Source: Clostridium aminobutyricum | GTDB taxonomy: Bacteria; Bacillota; Clostridia; Peptostreptococcales; Anaerovoracaceae | Assembly: GCF_017255415.1 (NCBI RefSeq) | Contig: NZ_JAFJZZ010000002.1 | Coordinates: forward strand, 186,001 to 250,000 | Length of the DNA stretch: 64,000 nt | Direction: 5' to 3' | In this document: positions 50,976 through 59,221 of the stretch, in pieces | How the letters are laid out: every line of letters begins with the position of its first letter | Position numbering within the stretch: the stretch's first letter is position 1 | Made by a program: the position numbers and the translations under genes | Notes under the pieces: generated by a model | What the model was told of the DNA's origin: nothing | What the model saw: the letters and a program-made list of their open reading frames with translations, nothing else | The model's database searches: none

Positions 50976-51704
50976 CTAAATTTCTATCAGATATTTCCAG
51001 TATCTAACAGGCATGAATGTTTTTTGACATCTCGGATTGGTCCTCTCCTTGATGGCAATGGTTTCAAAGTATTTTTTCCATAAGGCTCTGTACTTTTTTT
51101 CATCTTTTGAAAGTTCAGGCACTTGTTCCTCATAAAACTCAGAGAGATACCATTTTCCGTCCTTTGCAATAAGCGCCTTATCCCTTCGCTTGTCGTGGAT
51201 AATAAAGGGATCGCTTTTATACCGGTCTGAAAAATGCTCTGCTATCAGTTCCAGGATATCATGGTCAGGCTCTATCGGCGAATAAAGGATTTCCCCTTCT
51301 AAAACGGAAAATCGAATCAGCCCATAAAGCCGGTGGACTTCAACGGTCACCTTTTTTTCTGCCTGCTGTATGTCAAACGTAATCGGATTTCCATGCAGCA
51401 AACTTACTTTCGCCCCTTCTTTAAAACCCAGCCGAATATAATGTAACATTTTGATTTCTTTCTGATCTACCGAAGATAGAAAGACTCGATAGATTCTTTG
51501 CAAATCAAGAGGGGATATTTTATCGCGAATCGCCTCGTAGACCTTATTTGCTTTTTCCCAATCAGTTTCCAGTTCCCTGCACTCCGACAATATATTGGAT
51601 TGGTAACAGTCTTTCGGAAAGATACCGGAAGCTTTTTCCTCATAATAATGAAAATATACACAGGTCAAGAAACCTTCAAAAGTACCGTCATATAAGTAGT
51701 CCAT
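50976..51704 (-). CDS. DUF4130 protein of the radical-SAM DNA-repair pair
   Basis: A 242-residue protein of the TIGR03915/DUF4130 type, starting MDYLYDGTFEGFLTCVYFHY, with ESVEGEILYSPIEPDHDI-like text and a basic C-terminus ending KTFMPVRYWKYLIEI. This family is always found beside the radical SAM partner present here, and the pair is believed to act in DNA repair or modification. The two genes overlap by 17 bases and share SOS-type control. Molecular activity is not established. Confidence 0.9.
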   Translation of the reverse strand: MDYLYDGTFEGFLTCVYFHYYEEKASGIFPKDCYQSNILSECRELETDWEKANKVYEAIRDKISPLDLQRIYRVFLSSVDQKEIKMLHYIRLGFKEGAKVSLLHGNPITFDIQQAEKKVTVEVHRLYGLIRFSVLEGEILYSPIEPDHDILELIAEHFSDRYKSDPFIIHDKRRDKALIAKDGKWYLSEFYEEQVPELSKDEKKYRALWKKYFETIAIKERTNPRCQKTFMPVRYWKYLIEI

Positions 51705-53241
51705 GCTGCTCGCCCGCCTTTATGTTTGGTAAAATCTTATTTCCGGAAAGTCTCCCTTGTGTCGAATCCAAGCCTTTTTTTGGTGATTGTGTCGATAGTC
51801 CGGGTGTAAAAATTCCGGGAGTAAACATTGAAATCTGTACTTCATCGTCTATAGGCAATAAATTATTTCTGATGTTTTCTGCCTCTAACGCCTTGCCTCT
51901 GATATATTCCGGAATTAAGTCCTTCCCTCCATAATACTTGCCGGAGCAAGTTAAAAAATAACTGGCTCTTTTCAGCACAACACCCATCTTTTTTAAATCC
52001 TCATACTTTACGGCAGCCACTTTTCTCTGCCTTACAATTCTAAGCGCCGAAATAGTGCCTACGCCGGGGATGCGAAGCAATTCTTCCATAGAAGCTTTAT
52101 TCACTTCTACAGGAAAACGTTCTATATTTCGAAGGGCCCAAGTGATCTTAGGATCTAATTCTAAATCCAGATTCGGATTTTCGTCGTTGAACATTTCCTC
52201 TGCCTGAAATCCATAAAACCGCAGCAGCCAATCGGCTTGATAAAGGCGATGCTCTCTTCTCAGCGGCGGTGCGTTAAACACCGATGGAAGCAAAGGAGAA
52301 TCACTGACGGGAATATAAGCACTAAAATAGACCCGCTTCATCTTGAAGGTTCGATATAAGCTTTCGGAGGTCTTGACAATCTGTCGGTCTGTCTCCGTAC
52401 CCGCTCCTATGATCATTTGTGTCGTCTGCCCCGCAGGCGCAAACTTTTCCTTGTATTTAAATGGTGTTTCACGGATTAATGTATTTCCGTCGGACCTCTG
52501 CAGCTTTCCATAAGGACCTTGAGTTAGATCGGCTAGACTCCCGTCTCCCATGGTGATATTTTTGCCCTCCGGCTCCAGGTAATTTAAATTAGAATTCAAA
52601 TTTTGCCCTTTAAACATCGTTCCCGGTCCCTTTAAGGATTTCTGCTCAATCAAAGTGTTTGTAATTTGTTTCATCGGTACGAAAATAGCCCTTGGCTTCT
52701 TTTGAGGAGCCAGCCGCTGAAGGCTTTCCTCCGTCGGCAATTCAATATTGACACTTAACCGATCGGCCACCATGCCGATTGCATGAAGCAGCTCCTTGGA
52801 TACACCAGGGATAATTTTTGCATGAATGTACCCGGCAAAACCATACTCATAGCGTAACATGGTAAGGCATTTCAAAATCCGTTCAGCAGTATAATCCGGA
52901 GAAACTTCAACCGCTGAACTGAGAAACAGCCCCTCAATATAATTTCTCCTGTAAAATTCCATCGTTAAATCTGCCAATTCTTGTGGTTCAAAACTGGCCC
53001 GCTCGGTTTCGACACTTCTTCTATTGACACAGTATTGGCAGTCGTAGACACATTTATTGGTGAATAACACCTTTAACAAAGAAATGCACCGTCCATCGGC
53101 AGACCAAGAATGACAAATACCGGAGGCAAACACATTTCCCAACTTGCCTGTATTTTTTCGTTCTGCACCGCTGCTGGAACAGGACACATCGTATTTTGCA
53201 CTATCCGCTAAAATTTTCAGCTTTTCCATTATGTTGTCCAC
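51688..53241 (-). CDS. radical SAM protein, putative DNA repair/modification (TIGR03916 type)
   Basis: A 517-residue protein. The GTG start follows AAGGAGG. The iron-sulfur motif is C-x3-C-x2-C (Cys64, 68 and 71, KCVYDCQYC). A TIM-barrel-like core follows, and a helix-hairpin-helix DNA-binding segment (about 400-445, NKASMEELLRIPGVGTISALRI) ends the conserved part. The last 60 residues are of low similarity. Two LexA boxes lie 40-80 bases upstream, which supports a role in the SOS response. Confidence 0.9.
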   Translation of the reverse strand: MDNIMEKLKILADSAKYDVSCSSSGAERKNTGKLGNVFASGICHSWSADGRCISLLKVLFTNKCVYDCQYCVNRRSVETERASFEPQELADLTMEFYRRNYIEGLFLSSAVEVSPDYTAERILKCLTMLRYEYGFAGYIHAKIIPGVSKELLHAIGMVADRLSVNIELPTEESLQRLAPQKKPRAIFVPMKQITNTLIEQKSLKGPGTMFKGQNLNSNLNYLEPEGKNITMGDGSLADLTQGPYGKLQRSDGNTLIRETPFKYKEKFAPAGQTTQMIIGAGTETDRQIVKTSESLYRTFKMKRVYFSAYIPVSDSPLLPSVFNAPPLRREHRLYQADWLLRFYGFQAEEMFNDENPNLDLELDPKITWALRNIERFPVEVNKASMEELLRIPGVGTISALRIVRQRKVAAVKYEDLKKMGVVLKRASYFLTCSGKYYGGKDLIPEYIRGKALEAENIRNNLLPIDDEVQISMFTPGIFTPGLSTQSPKKGLDSTQGRLSGNKILPNIKAGEQHGLLI

Positions 53242-53281
53242 ACATTACCTCCTTATCTATTTAAAATACCCCCATTAATTC

Positions 53282-53321
53282 GAACTTTTGTTCTATTTTA
53301 TCATATCTAGAACTTACGTTC
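53282..53321. promoter_or_regulatory. two LexA (DinR) boxes before the radical-SAM repair operon
   Basis: GAACTTTTGTTC (53282-53293) and GAACTTACGTTC (53310-53321) both fit GAACN4GTTC exactly. On the minus strand a promoter -35 TTGAAC overlaps the second box, and TAAAAT 17 bases further fits a -10. LexA bound here would block the operon until DNA damage. Confidence 0.85.
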
Positions 53322-53332
53322 AACTACATTTC

Positions 53333-53375
53333 TTAAAAGAAAAGAACCACCGCAATGAATTCATCACGGTGGCTC
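53333..53375 (-). terminator. terminator of the GlsB-type gene
   Basis: On the minus strand GAGCCACCG pairs with CGGTGGTTC around a loop containing GATGAATTCAT, then TTTTCTTTT. It starts 20 bases after the stop of the small membrane protein. Confidence 0.85.
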
Positions 53376-53394
53376 TTGATTTTAAAAATATTTA

Positions 53395-53658
53395 TTAATT
53401 GTAGTGTGCTTTTCTGTTGAAAGCATTAACGATCAGTAATAGTATAATTGCTCCGACACACGCTACCGCCAAGCTCCATAAATTGAAGCCTGTCATACCA
53501 ACGCCACCGGCTAAATTCATGAGTAGTCCACCGATGAATCCTCCAATGATACCAACTATGATATTCTTGAAAGCTCCCATCTGTTTATTGTTACCAGTAA
53601 ACATACTTGCAATCCAACCTGCAGCTGCGCCGATAATAATCCAGCCTATGATACCCAT
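53395..53658 (-). CDS. GlsB/YeaQ/YmgE-family membrane protein
   Basis: An 87-residue protein with three hydrophobic segments and the family's glycine pattern (IIGWIIIGAAAGWIASMF, GAFKNIIVGIIGGFIGGLL). The ATG at 53658 has AAAGGAGG 8 bases before it. These proteins are called transglycosylase-associated and are linked to stress response; no enzyme activity is proven. Monocistronic with its own terminator. Confidence 0.92.
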   Translation of the reverse strand: MGIIGWIIIGAAAGWIASMFTGNNKQMGAFKNIIVGIIGGFIGGLLMNLAGGVGMTGFNLWSLAVACVGAIILLLIVNAFNRKAHYN

Positions 53659-53796
53659 AATTACCACCTCCTTTTAGTATTAGTATTTACAAGAAGCGAT
53701 TTCTCATGCATCATAATGTAATGCTTTAAAATTCAATGGCCTTTTTTGTATTTTTTCACTGGTTTCACTCGCAATATCTACTGGCTATTGCAAGCT

Positions 53797-54570
53797 TTAC
53801 AGCAGCATCCTGTCGTTATCAATTTCGAACTGTTCAATCAGTCTTTCTACGGTCATCTTTTCACGTGCTTCACCGCTGATGTCCATCACCACTCGGCCTG
53901 ACTTCATCAGAATCGTTCGGTTTCCATGTTCTAAAGCGGCTTTCATGTTATGGGTAATCATCAAGGTGCAAAGATTTTCTTCTTTGGAAAAGTAATCGGT
54001 CAGTTCTAACACCTTCGCTGCCGCACTGGGGTCAAGGGCCGCTGTATGCTCGTCAAGCAGCAATAATTTCGGATTGGCGATCACCGCCATAAACAAGGTC
54101 AGCGCCTGCCGCTGTCCTCCGGAAAGCAGCCTTGCTTTTTGTTTCATTCGGTCTTCAAGTCCCATACCCAAAAGTGATAGTTTTTCTCGAAACAGCTCCC
54201 GGTCTTTTTTGGTGATCCCTTTTTGAAGGCCTCGGAAATTATTTTTGTTCGCTGCAATGGACAGATTTTCCTCTATGGTCATGTCGAAAGCCGTTCCTTT
54301 AAGAGGATCTTGGAACACCCGCCCGATCATCTTGGAGCGTTTATACTCCCGCTGTTTGGTGATATCGTTTCCGTCTAAGATAATCTTCCCCGTATCCACA
54401 GGAAAAACCCCTGCGATACAATTCATCATGGTAGACTTCCCCGCACCATTGCTGCCAATGATCGTCACAAAATCACCCGGCTTCAGATGAAGGTTGATTC
54501 CGTCAATGGCCACTTTTTCGTTTACGGAGCCGCGTCCGAAGGTTTTGTATATATTTTCAATCCGTAGCAT
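53797..54570 (-). CDS. trpZ: tryptophan ABC transporter ATP-binding protein
   Basis: A 257-residue ATPase; the ATG at 54570 follows AAGGAGG. Walker A is GSNGAGKST, Q-loop GRVFQDP, signature LLSGGQRQALTL, Walker B LLLLDEHTAALDP, and switch His in LMITHNM. It overlaps the permease end by few bases. The substrate is inferred from the Trp T-box ahead of the operon. Confidence 0.88.
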   Translation of the reverse strand: MLRIENIYKTFGRGSVNEKVAIDGINLHLKPGDFVTIIGSNGAGKSTMMNCIAGVFPVDTGKIILDGNDITKQREYKRSKMIGRVFQDPLKGTAFDMTIEENLSIAANKNNFRGLQKGITKKDRELFREKLSLLGMGLEDRMKQKARLLSGGQRQALTLFMAVIANPKLLLLDEHTAALDPSAAAKVLELTDYFSKEENLCTLMITHNMKAALEHGNRTILMKSGRVVMDISGEAREKMTVERLIEQFEIDNDRMLL

Positions 54571-54574
54571 CGAC

Positions 54575-55474
54575 CTAAACCTCCTTCTTCCCAATCACCA
54601 GTTTAAATGGAAAACTCTCACTGAATGTACCGATCGCAAGCGCACCGATTACGATAACCGCGGACACCAATTTTAAATCGTTGACCGGCAGTCCCAAGTG
54701 AAAAGCATACGTAATAGCAAATCGATATAGAATAGCGCCAAGGGATACGGCAATCAATCGGCGGAACAGTGATTTTGTTCCGAAAATAGCCTCTCCCAAG
54801 ATTACCGAAGCAAGGCCGATTACCACCATACCGGTTCCCATCGTCGTATCTGCAAAGGATTGATATTGCGCCAAGAGTCCTCCCGCCAGTCCAACAAATC
54901 CATTGGAAAGGGCTAGCCCCAATATCTTCATCTTCTCACTGTCAATCGCATAGGAGCGAACCATGTCCTCATTGTCACCGGTGGCACGAAGAGCAAACCC
55001 CAGTCTTGTCTTTAAAAAGAAGTAAAATGCAATAATAATAAGGACTAAAAAAACAAATCCGACCATAATAGCGGAGTATGTTTCCGGCAAGACCTTTGCC
55101 GCTGACTTATAAATTGTATTGTTCATCGTCAGTGAAATATTCGGCTTTCCCATGATATGTAGATTCACCGAATAAAGCGCGAGCATGACTAGTATTCCGG
55201 CTAAAAGCGGCTGTATTTTTAATTTCGTATTTAATAATGCGGTAACCGATCCTGCCATGCACCCGGCAATAAAAGCGAGAAACAATCCCAATAGCGGGTT
55301 ACCGTTTAAACTGCAAACTACAGCAGAAACAGCAGCGCCTGTTACGACGCTGCCATCTACTGTTAAATCCGGTATATTCAATGTTCGAAATGATAGAAAG
55401 ACACCCAGCGCAAGGATAGCATAAATCATCCCTTGCGACAGTGTTCCTATGACTTCCATAGAATTTAATAACAT
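54575..55474 (-). CDS. trpY: tryptophan ABC transporter permease
   Basis: A 299-residue permease of the branched-chain/LivH-like type with eight or nine membrane segments; it starts MEVIGTLSQGMIYAILALGVFLSFR and has the coupling segment GFALRATGDNEDMVRSYAID. AGGAGAATA precedes the ATG. It is the middle gene of the T-box operon, 51 bases after the binding protein. Confidence 0.9.
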   Translation of the reverse strand: MLLNSMEVIGTLSQGMIYAILALGVFLSFRTLNIPDLTVDGSVVTGAAVSAVVCSLNGNPLLGLFLAFIAGCMAGSVTALLNTKLKIQPLLAGILVMLALYSVNLHIMGKPNISLTMNNTIYKSAAKVLPETYSAIMVGFVFLVLIIIAFYFFLKTRLGFALRATGDNEDMVRSYAIDSEKMKILGLALSNGFVGLAGGLLAQYQSFADTTMGTGMVVIGLASVILGEAIFGTKSLFRRLIAVSLGAILYRFAITYAFHLGLPVNDLKLVSAVIVIGALAIGTFSESFPFKLVIGKKEV

Positions 55475-55525
55475 GTTATTCTCCTGTTAGTGTTCCTGTC
55501 TTATTTTGTTTAACCAGAAGTAATC

Positions 55526-56518
55526 TTATTCTCCAAGGATCGTTGCCTTGTCTAAAATATCCTTTGGTATTTCAACGCCAATTGCCTTTGCGGTGTTCTT
55601 GTTGATATAAACCTGTGTATCGGACATAATCTGTACCGGCATGCTTCCAGGCTCCTCGCCGTTCAGAACTTTTGCAGCCATCACTCCGGTTGCCTTACCA
55701 AGTTCAACATAGTTTACACCGTCCGTTGCCAGTCCGCCGTCTGCAACCATGGAGTCCGCAGCAACATAGAACGGAGTTTTTGCCTGATTTAACACCTGAA
55801 CGACATTCGGCATTGCGGATGCAACGGTATTATCAATCGGTGAGAATACCGCATCTACTTTTCCGGCTAAGGATTGGGCTGCCTGCTGAATTTCACTGCT
55901 ATTCATGATAGTCGCTTCTTCCACCTTGATGCCTTTTTCAGCAGCATATTTCTTTAATTCCGCCACTACTGATACGGAGTTTACTTCCCCTGCGGAATAA
56001 AGTGCTCCGATGGTCTTAATATTCGGCGTAATCTGAAGGGCAAGATCTAAAATTTTTGTTGCAGATACGGCATCGGACGTACCGGTTACATTTCCTCCCG
56101 GTTGCTCAAGACTCTTCACTAATCCGGCTGCAATTGGATCTGTAACGGCAGAAAATATGATTGGTGTTTTTGTTGTCTCTCCAAGAGCCGCCTGTGCAGA
56201 TGGCGTGGCAATGGCAATAATCATATCATAACCGTTCGCAGTGAAAGACTGGCAAATTGTTTTTAGGTTATTCGGATCGTTTTGCGCATTTTTGTAATCA
56301 ATCTTAACGGTTTTCCCGTCTACAAAACCTTCTTCTTCTAATTGCGAGAGGATGCTCTCACGAATCGTGTCAAGGGAAGGATGCTCTACAATTTGAACAA
56401 TACCGATTGTCGGCACATCGGCCTCCCCCTCTGTCGTTTCACTTTTACCGCAGCCTGCCAATACTACGGTCATTGCAAGCAATAAAACTAATAAAATTGA
56501 TAAACTTCTCTTCTTCAT
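55526..56518 (-). CDS. trpX: tryptophan ABC transporter substrate-binding lipoprotein
   Basis: A 330-residue binding protein of the ABC_sub_bind family with a lipobox VLAGC (Cys23). The text TIGIVQIVEHPSLDTIRESI, DYKNAQNDPNNLKTICQSF and TKTPIIFSAVTDPIAAGLV is typical of the clostridial TrpX-type. It is the first gene behind the Trp T-box and would be raised when charged tRNA-Trp is low. GAAAGGAAG precedes the ATG. Confidence 0.9.
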   Translation of the reverse strand: MKKRSLSILLVLLLAMTVVLAGCGKSETTEGEADVPTIGIVQIVEHPSLDTIRESILSQLEEEGFVDGKTVKIDYKNAQNDPNNLKTICQSFTANGYDMIIAIATPSAQAALGETTKTPIIFSAVTDPIAAGLVKSLEQPGGNVTGTSDAVSATKILDLALQITPNIKTIGALYSAGEVNSVSVVAELKKYAAEKGIKVEEATIMNSSEIQQAAQSLAGKVDAVFSPIDNTVASAMPNVVQVLNQAKTPFYVAADSMVADGGLATDGVNYVELGKATGVMAAKVLNGEEPGSMPVQIMSDTQVYINKNTAKAIGVEIPKDILDKATILGE

Positions 56519-56624
56519 TTTTTCTTCCTTTCTGTCTGATGACGTTCCCTATTACGTTTTATGCTGATCCTGACTCTCATCCCTATCAGCTTTCTGTTGT
56601 GTGATGTTTATAGTGTTCCCTGCA

Positions 56625-56890
56625 AACAAAAAAACACCTATCCTCTTTACAAGGACAAGTGTTATCACCTGCGGTACCACCTCGTTTGACGCGTCAAGCG
56701 CATCCTCTCTGCGAGTGCCATCACACCCTTAGCCCATTACGTCGGCTTCACGTCTTCGCTACTAAGTTCCATTTGGAACGTTTCACGTCGCCCTCAGAGG
56801 CCCATTTGCTGAGACTGACATTTATCCGGCTTCCACCTACCCGAACTCGCTGAAAAATCGTTGAACAGCTTTACTCCCTCGTCTACGGTT
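56625..56890 (-). promoter_or_regulatory. T-box leader with tryptophan (TGG) specifier
   Basis: On the minus strand the leader has the Stem I start GAGGGAGTAAAG, the distal GGTGGAAGCC text, and then a specifier bulge AAATGG followed by G and CCTC, which pairs with the opening GAGG. The specifier is thus TGG, Trp. The antiterminator text GAGGTGGTACCGCAGG follows. The terminator stem ACACTTGTCCT / AGGATAGGTGT ends in seven T. Uncharged tRNA-Trp should turn on the transporter operon. Confidence 0.95.
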
Positions 56891-57129
56891 TATATTTATA
56901 TGAACAAATACTAGCATTTTTTTTGTTGTATGTCAACAAATTTATAGAATAAACTTTTAAAAGCTTTATAAAATAAGGAAACATTCATTGAATCATCCTG
57001 CGACACTGCTTGTATGATATAATAAATTGTTTTAAAATATGCTTATGAATAATAGATCGATGAGACCATAAGATATGGGGAATACTATTCGCATATCATG
57101 CTGAATCAAATAGAAAAACGGAGGGTATC

Positions 57130-58221
57130 ATGGAAGAGGGCAAAACTGCATTAGTTCTTGGCGGAGGCGGCTCCAGAGGTGCTTATGAAATAGGTGTCTG
57201 GCAAGCATTGAATGAACTGGGAATTGAAATCGATATGGTCACCGGCGCTTCTATCGGTGCGGTGAATGGCGCAATGATCGCACAAGGGAGTTTTGAAGAA
57301 GCCTTGGCGCTTTGGCATGACATGAGGGAAAGCACCATCACGAAACTGGAAGAAGAAGGCGTATTGAAACAACTATTAGAAGAGAAACTACGAGAGCAGG
57401 ATGTCCGTAACAGTCCTATTGAATATGGCACGGTGGCGGTTGAACTGCCTAATCTAACGCCTCACCGTGTTTTTATTGAGGATATTCCAATAGGGAAATT
57501 AAACGATTACATTTTAGCCAGTGCCGCTTGTTTTCCCATCATAAATCCGCATGAGATCGATGACAAAAAATTCATTGATGGAGGCTATTTAGACATTATG
57601 CCTGTAAAGATGGTATTGGAAAAAGGCGCAAAGAATGTGATTGCCGTCAACTTAGACGCTTTTGGTTATATTGATCAAGAAGCTTTCAACGCGGCGCCCT
57701 TCCTAAAAGTAATCTCTTCCGCTTGGGATTTGGGGGCTTTTACAGTATTTCATCCGAAAAATATTCGGCGGATCATCCGATTAGGCTATTTGGACACGAT
57801 GAAAGCTTTTGATGTATTTGCCGGAATTAAATACACCTTTATTAAAGGAGAATTCGCCAAGCGCGGCTTGAAGGAAGCAGAAGCCGTGGCAGAAATATTT
57901 GAACTGGATCCTTCTTTGATTTACAGCCAAAAAATGCTGAATAAAAGGCTTAAAAAAGCGCTCACTTTATATGAGGAATCTTCTGCCAAGCGAAAACCGA
58001 CCTTCGATAAAGAGCTTTTTAAAGCTACGCTCAATGCTTTGGATACTATTTTAAGTAAAAAAACGATTTCCTTATTTATAGCTCAAAAGCTTAATGAGAG
58101 TGATTTTTCACAAGAGTCGCCGAGCAGTTTAATCGACGGGCATTTCTTATCCAAGAAAGCAGCCAAATTGTTTTCAAAAGAGCTGCTTGCAGCCAGTTAT
58201 ATTGCTAAATACTTACAATAA
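57130..58221 (+). CDS. patatin-like phospholipase
   Basis: A 363-residue cytoplasmic acyl-hydrolase. Oxyanion motif GGGGSRGAYEIG (11-22), nucleophile motif GASIG with Ser41, and the Asp of the dyad in IDGGY (Asp150). The rest after about 190 is helical and of unknown role. CGGAGGG precedes the ATG. Likely substrates are membrane phospholipids. It stands alone, with a shared terminator after it. Confidence 0.92.
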   Translation: MEEGKTALVLGGGGSRGAYEIGVWQALNELGIEIDMVTGASIGAVNGAMIAQGSFEEALALWHDMRESTITKLEEEGVLKQLLEEKLREQDVRNSPIEYGTVAVELPNLTPHRVFIEDIPIGKLNDYILASAACFPIINPHEIDDKKFIDGGYLDIMPVKMVLEKGAKNVIAVNLDAFGYIDQEAFNAAPFLKVISSAWDLGAFTVFHPKNIRRIIRLGYLDTMKAFDVFAGIKYTFIKGEFAKRGLKEAEAVAEIFELDPSLIYSQKMLNKRLKKALTLYEESSAKRKPTFDKELFKATLNALDTILSKKTISLFIAQKLNESDFSQESPSSLIDGHFLSKKAAKLFSKELLAASYIAKYLQ

Positions 58222-58270
58222 AAAAGCAGGAGTAATGCATTCATGCATTACTTCTGCCTTTACCTTTTAC
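58220..58270. terminator. bidirectional terminator
   Basis: A near-perfect 15-base hairpin (GCAGGAGTAATGCAT with ATGCATTACTTCTGC, 58226-58257) lies between two convergent genes. On the minus strand it is followed by TTTTTTATTG, on the plus strand by CTTTACCTTTTAC. It serves both the patatin and the DUF1540 gene. Confidence 0.88.
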
Positions 58271-58450
58271 TTAAAACGCTCTAGACTCTTCCTTATTTGC
58301 AAACGTAGCACAACTTGTTCCTGCACTTGTGTGTGCCCTACCATCACCCATAGCATTTACTTCCAATTTTTCTGCATTACACATTTCGCTTTTGTTATAG
58401 TGACAGTTTGTTACACTGCATTTAACCGGCATTTTCTTTCCATTATCCAT
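58271..58450 (-). CDS. DUF1540 cysteine-rich small protein
   Basis: A 59-residue protein starting MDNGKKMPVKCSVTNCHYN, with four Cys at residues 11, 16, 24 and 47 and the DUF1540 pattern (CSVTNCHYN, CNAEKLEV, TSCATF). AAAGGAGG precedes the ATG. The four Cys suggest a small metal-binding knuckle; members are common in spore-forming Firmicutes, function unknown. A predicted non-coding RNA element lies about 90 bases upstream on the same strand. Confidence 0.9.
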   Translation of the reverse strand: MDNGKKMPVKCSVTNCHYNKSEMCNAEKLEVNAMGDGRAHTSAGTSCATFANKEESRAF

Positions 58451-58540
58451 TGCTCGTACCTCCTTTCAATCTCACTTCTCTATTAGTTTTTCCGTTCCTT
58501 TCAATATAATGATTGGAAATTAATTTTTCTTTTGTTTTTC

Positions 58541-58662
58541 CAATAGAAAAGTCCTCTTTGAGGCGCTTTTATCTTACATGTCGCATTTTTTGATATTATC
58601 ACAAGCGATATTTTCTACATAATAAAACAGAGCGAATTCGTCTAATCGATTCGCTCTGTTTT
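58541..58662 (-). ncRNA. putative structured RNA, copy B, upstream of DUF1540
   Basis: On the minus strand: a 12-base hairpin AACAGAGCGAAT / ATTCGCTCTGTT (58627-58661), then TTTTATTATGTAG, the small hairpin TATCGC-TT-GTGATA (58597-58610), a stretch AAAAATGCGACATG, and a final hairpin CCTC-AAA-GAGG before ACTTTTC. The last two thirds resemble copy A at 1246-1378. The first hairpin could also simply terminate the gene at 58699. Beside it TTGGAAA and TTTCCAA form a further inverted repeat (58513-58543). Confidence 0.5.
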
Positions 58663-58698
58663 ACCATTATACGTATTTTTTATTAACAAATAAAACCA

Positions 58699-59118
58699 TT
58701 AATAAATAGTTCTCCCTCTTCGGAACACTTCATTCAACAATAATAAATAAATGAAATCTTGGAATAAACCTCTGCGTCTAAATCCGCCATATCCGGGCGA
58801 AAAATTACGGCCTCTGTCTCTATAATAATCGTTATTACGCTGTTGTGTTTCTACATCCGATTTCATGGCATTATACGGATCCGCATATTCCATTAAGTCA
58901 GGATGCATCAACCATACATTGTTATAGATCGTTTCAGTGGCTTGTTCCAGCATATCTTGGCTTATCATTCCATAGGAGTCCATTTGATCACATATACACA
59001 TGACGAAAGGCTGAACTCTATAATATACCTCTGGGTAAGTAAGGTTGCCGTTTACATTTGCTTGTATTAGATTATTAGTGGCTCGATCCAAATCTTTCAT
59101 ACCATTCTGATTTTGCAT
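58699..59118 (-). CDS. hypothetical protein with Arg/Tyr/Gly-rich tail
   Basis: A 139-residue protein; the ATG at 59118 has GGAGG 5 bases before it, while the ATG at 59130 has none. The N-terminal 85 residues look helical (VQPFVMCICDQMDSYG). The C-terminus is rich in Arg, Gly, Tyr and Phe (YYRDRGRNFSPGYGGFRRRG) followed by a hydrophobic FIYLLLLNEVF. Spore coat proteins may look like this, but I do not recognise a family. Confidence 0.65.
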   Translation of the reverse strand: MQNQNGMKDLDRATNNLIQANVNGNLTYPEVYYRVQPFVMCICDQMDSYGMISQDMLEQATETIYNNVWLMHPDLMEYADPYNAMKSDVETQQRNNDYYRDRGRNFSPGYGGFRRRGLFQDFIYLLLLNEVFRRGRTIY

Positions 59119-59221
59119 ATCTTCCTCCATTTGAATTTCAATATTTTTAATCTAATGCATAGTATGAGAGATGGCCTTTAATAGTGATAACGTTTCATCA
59201 TATAAATCAGCGCTGCCATAC

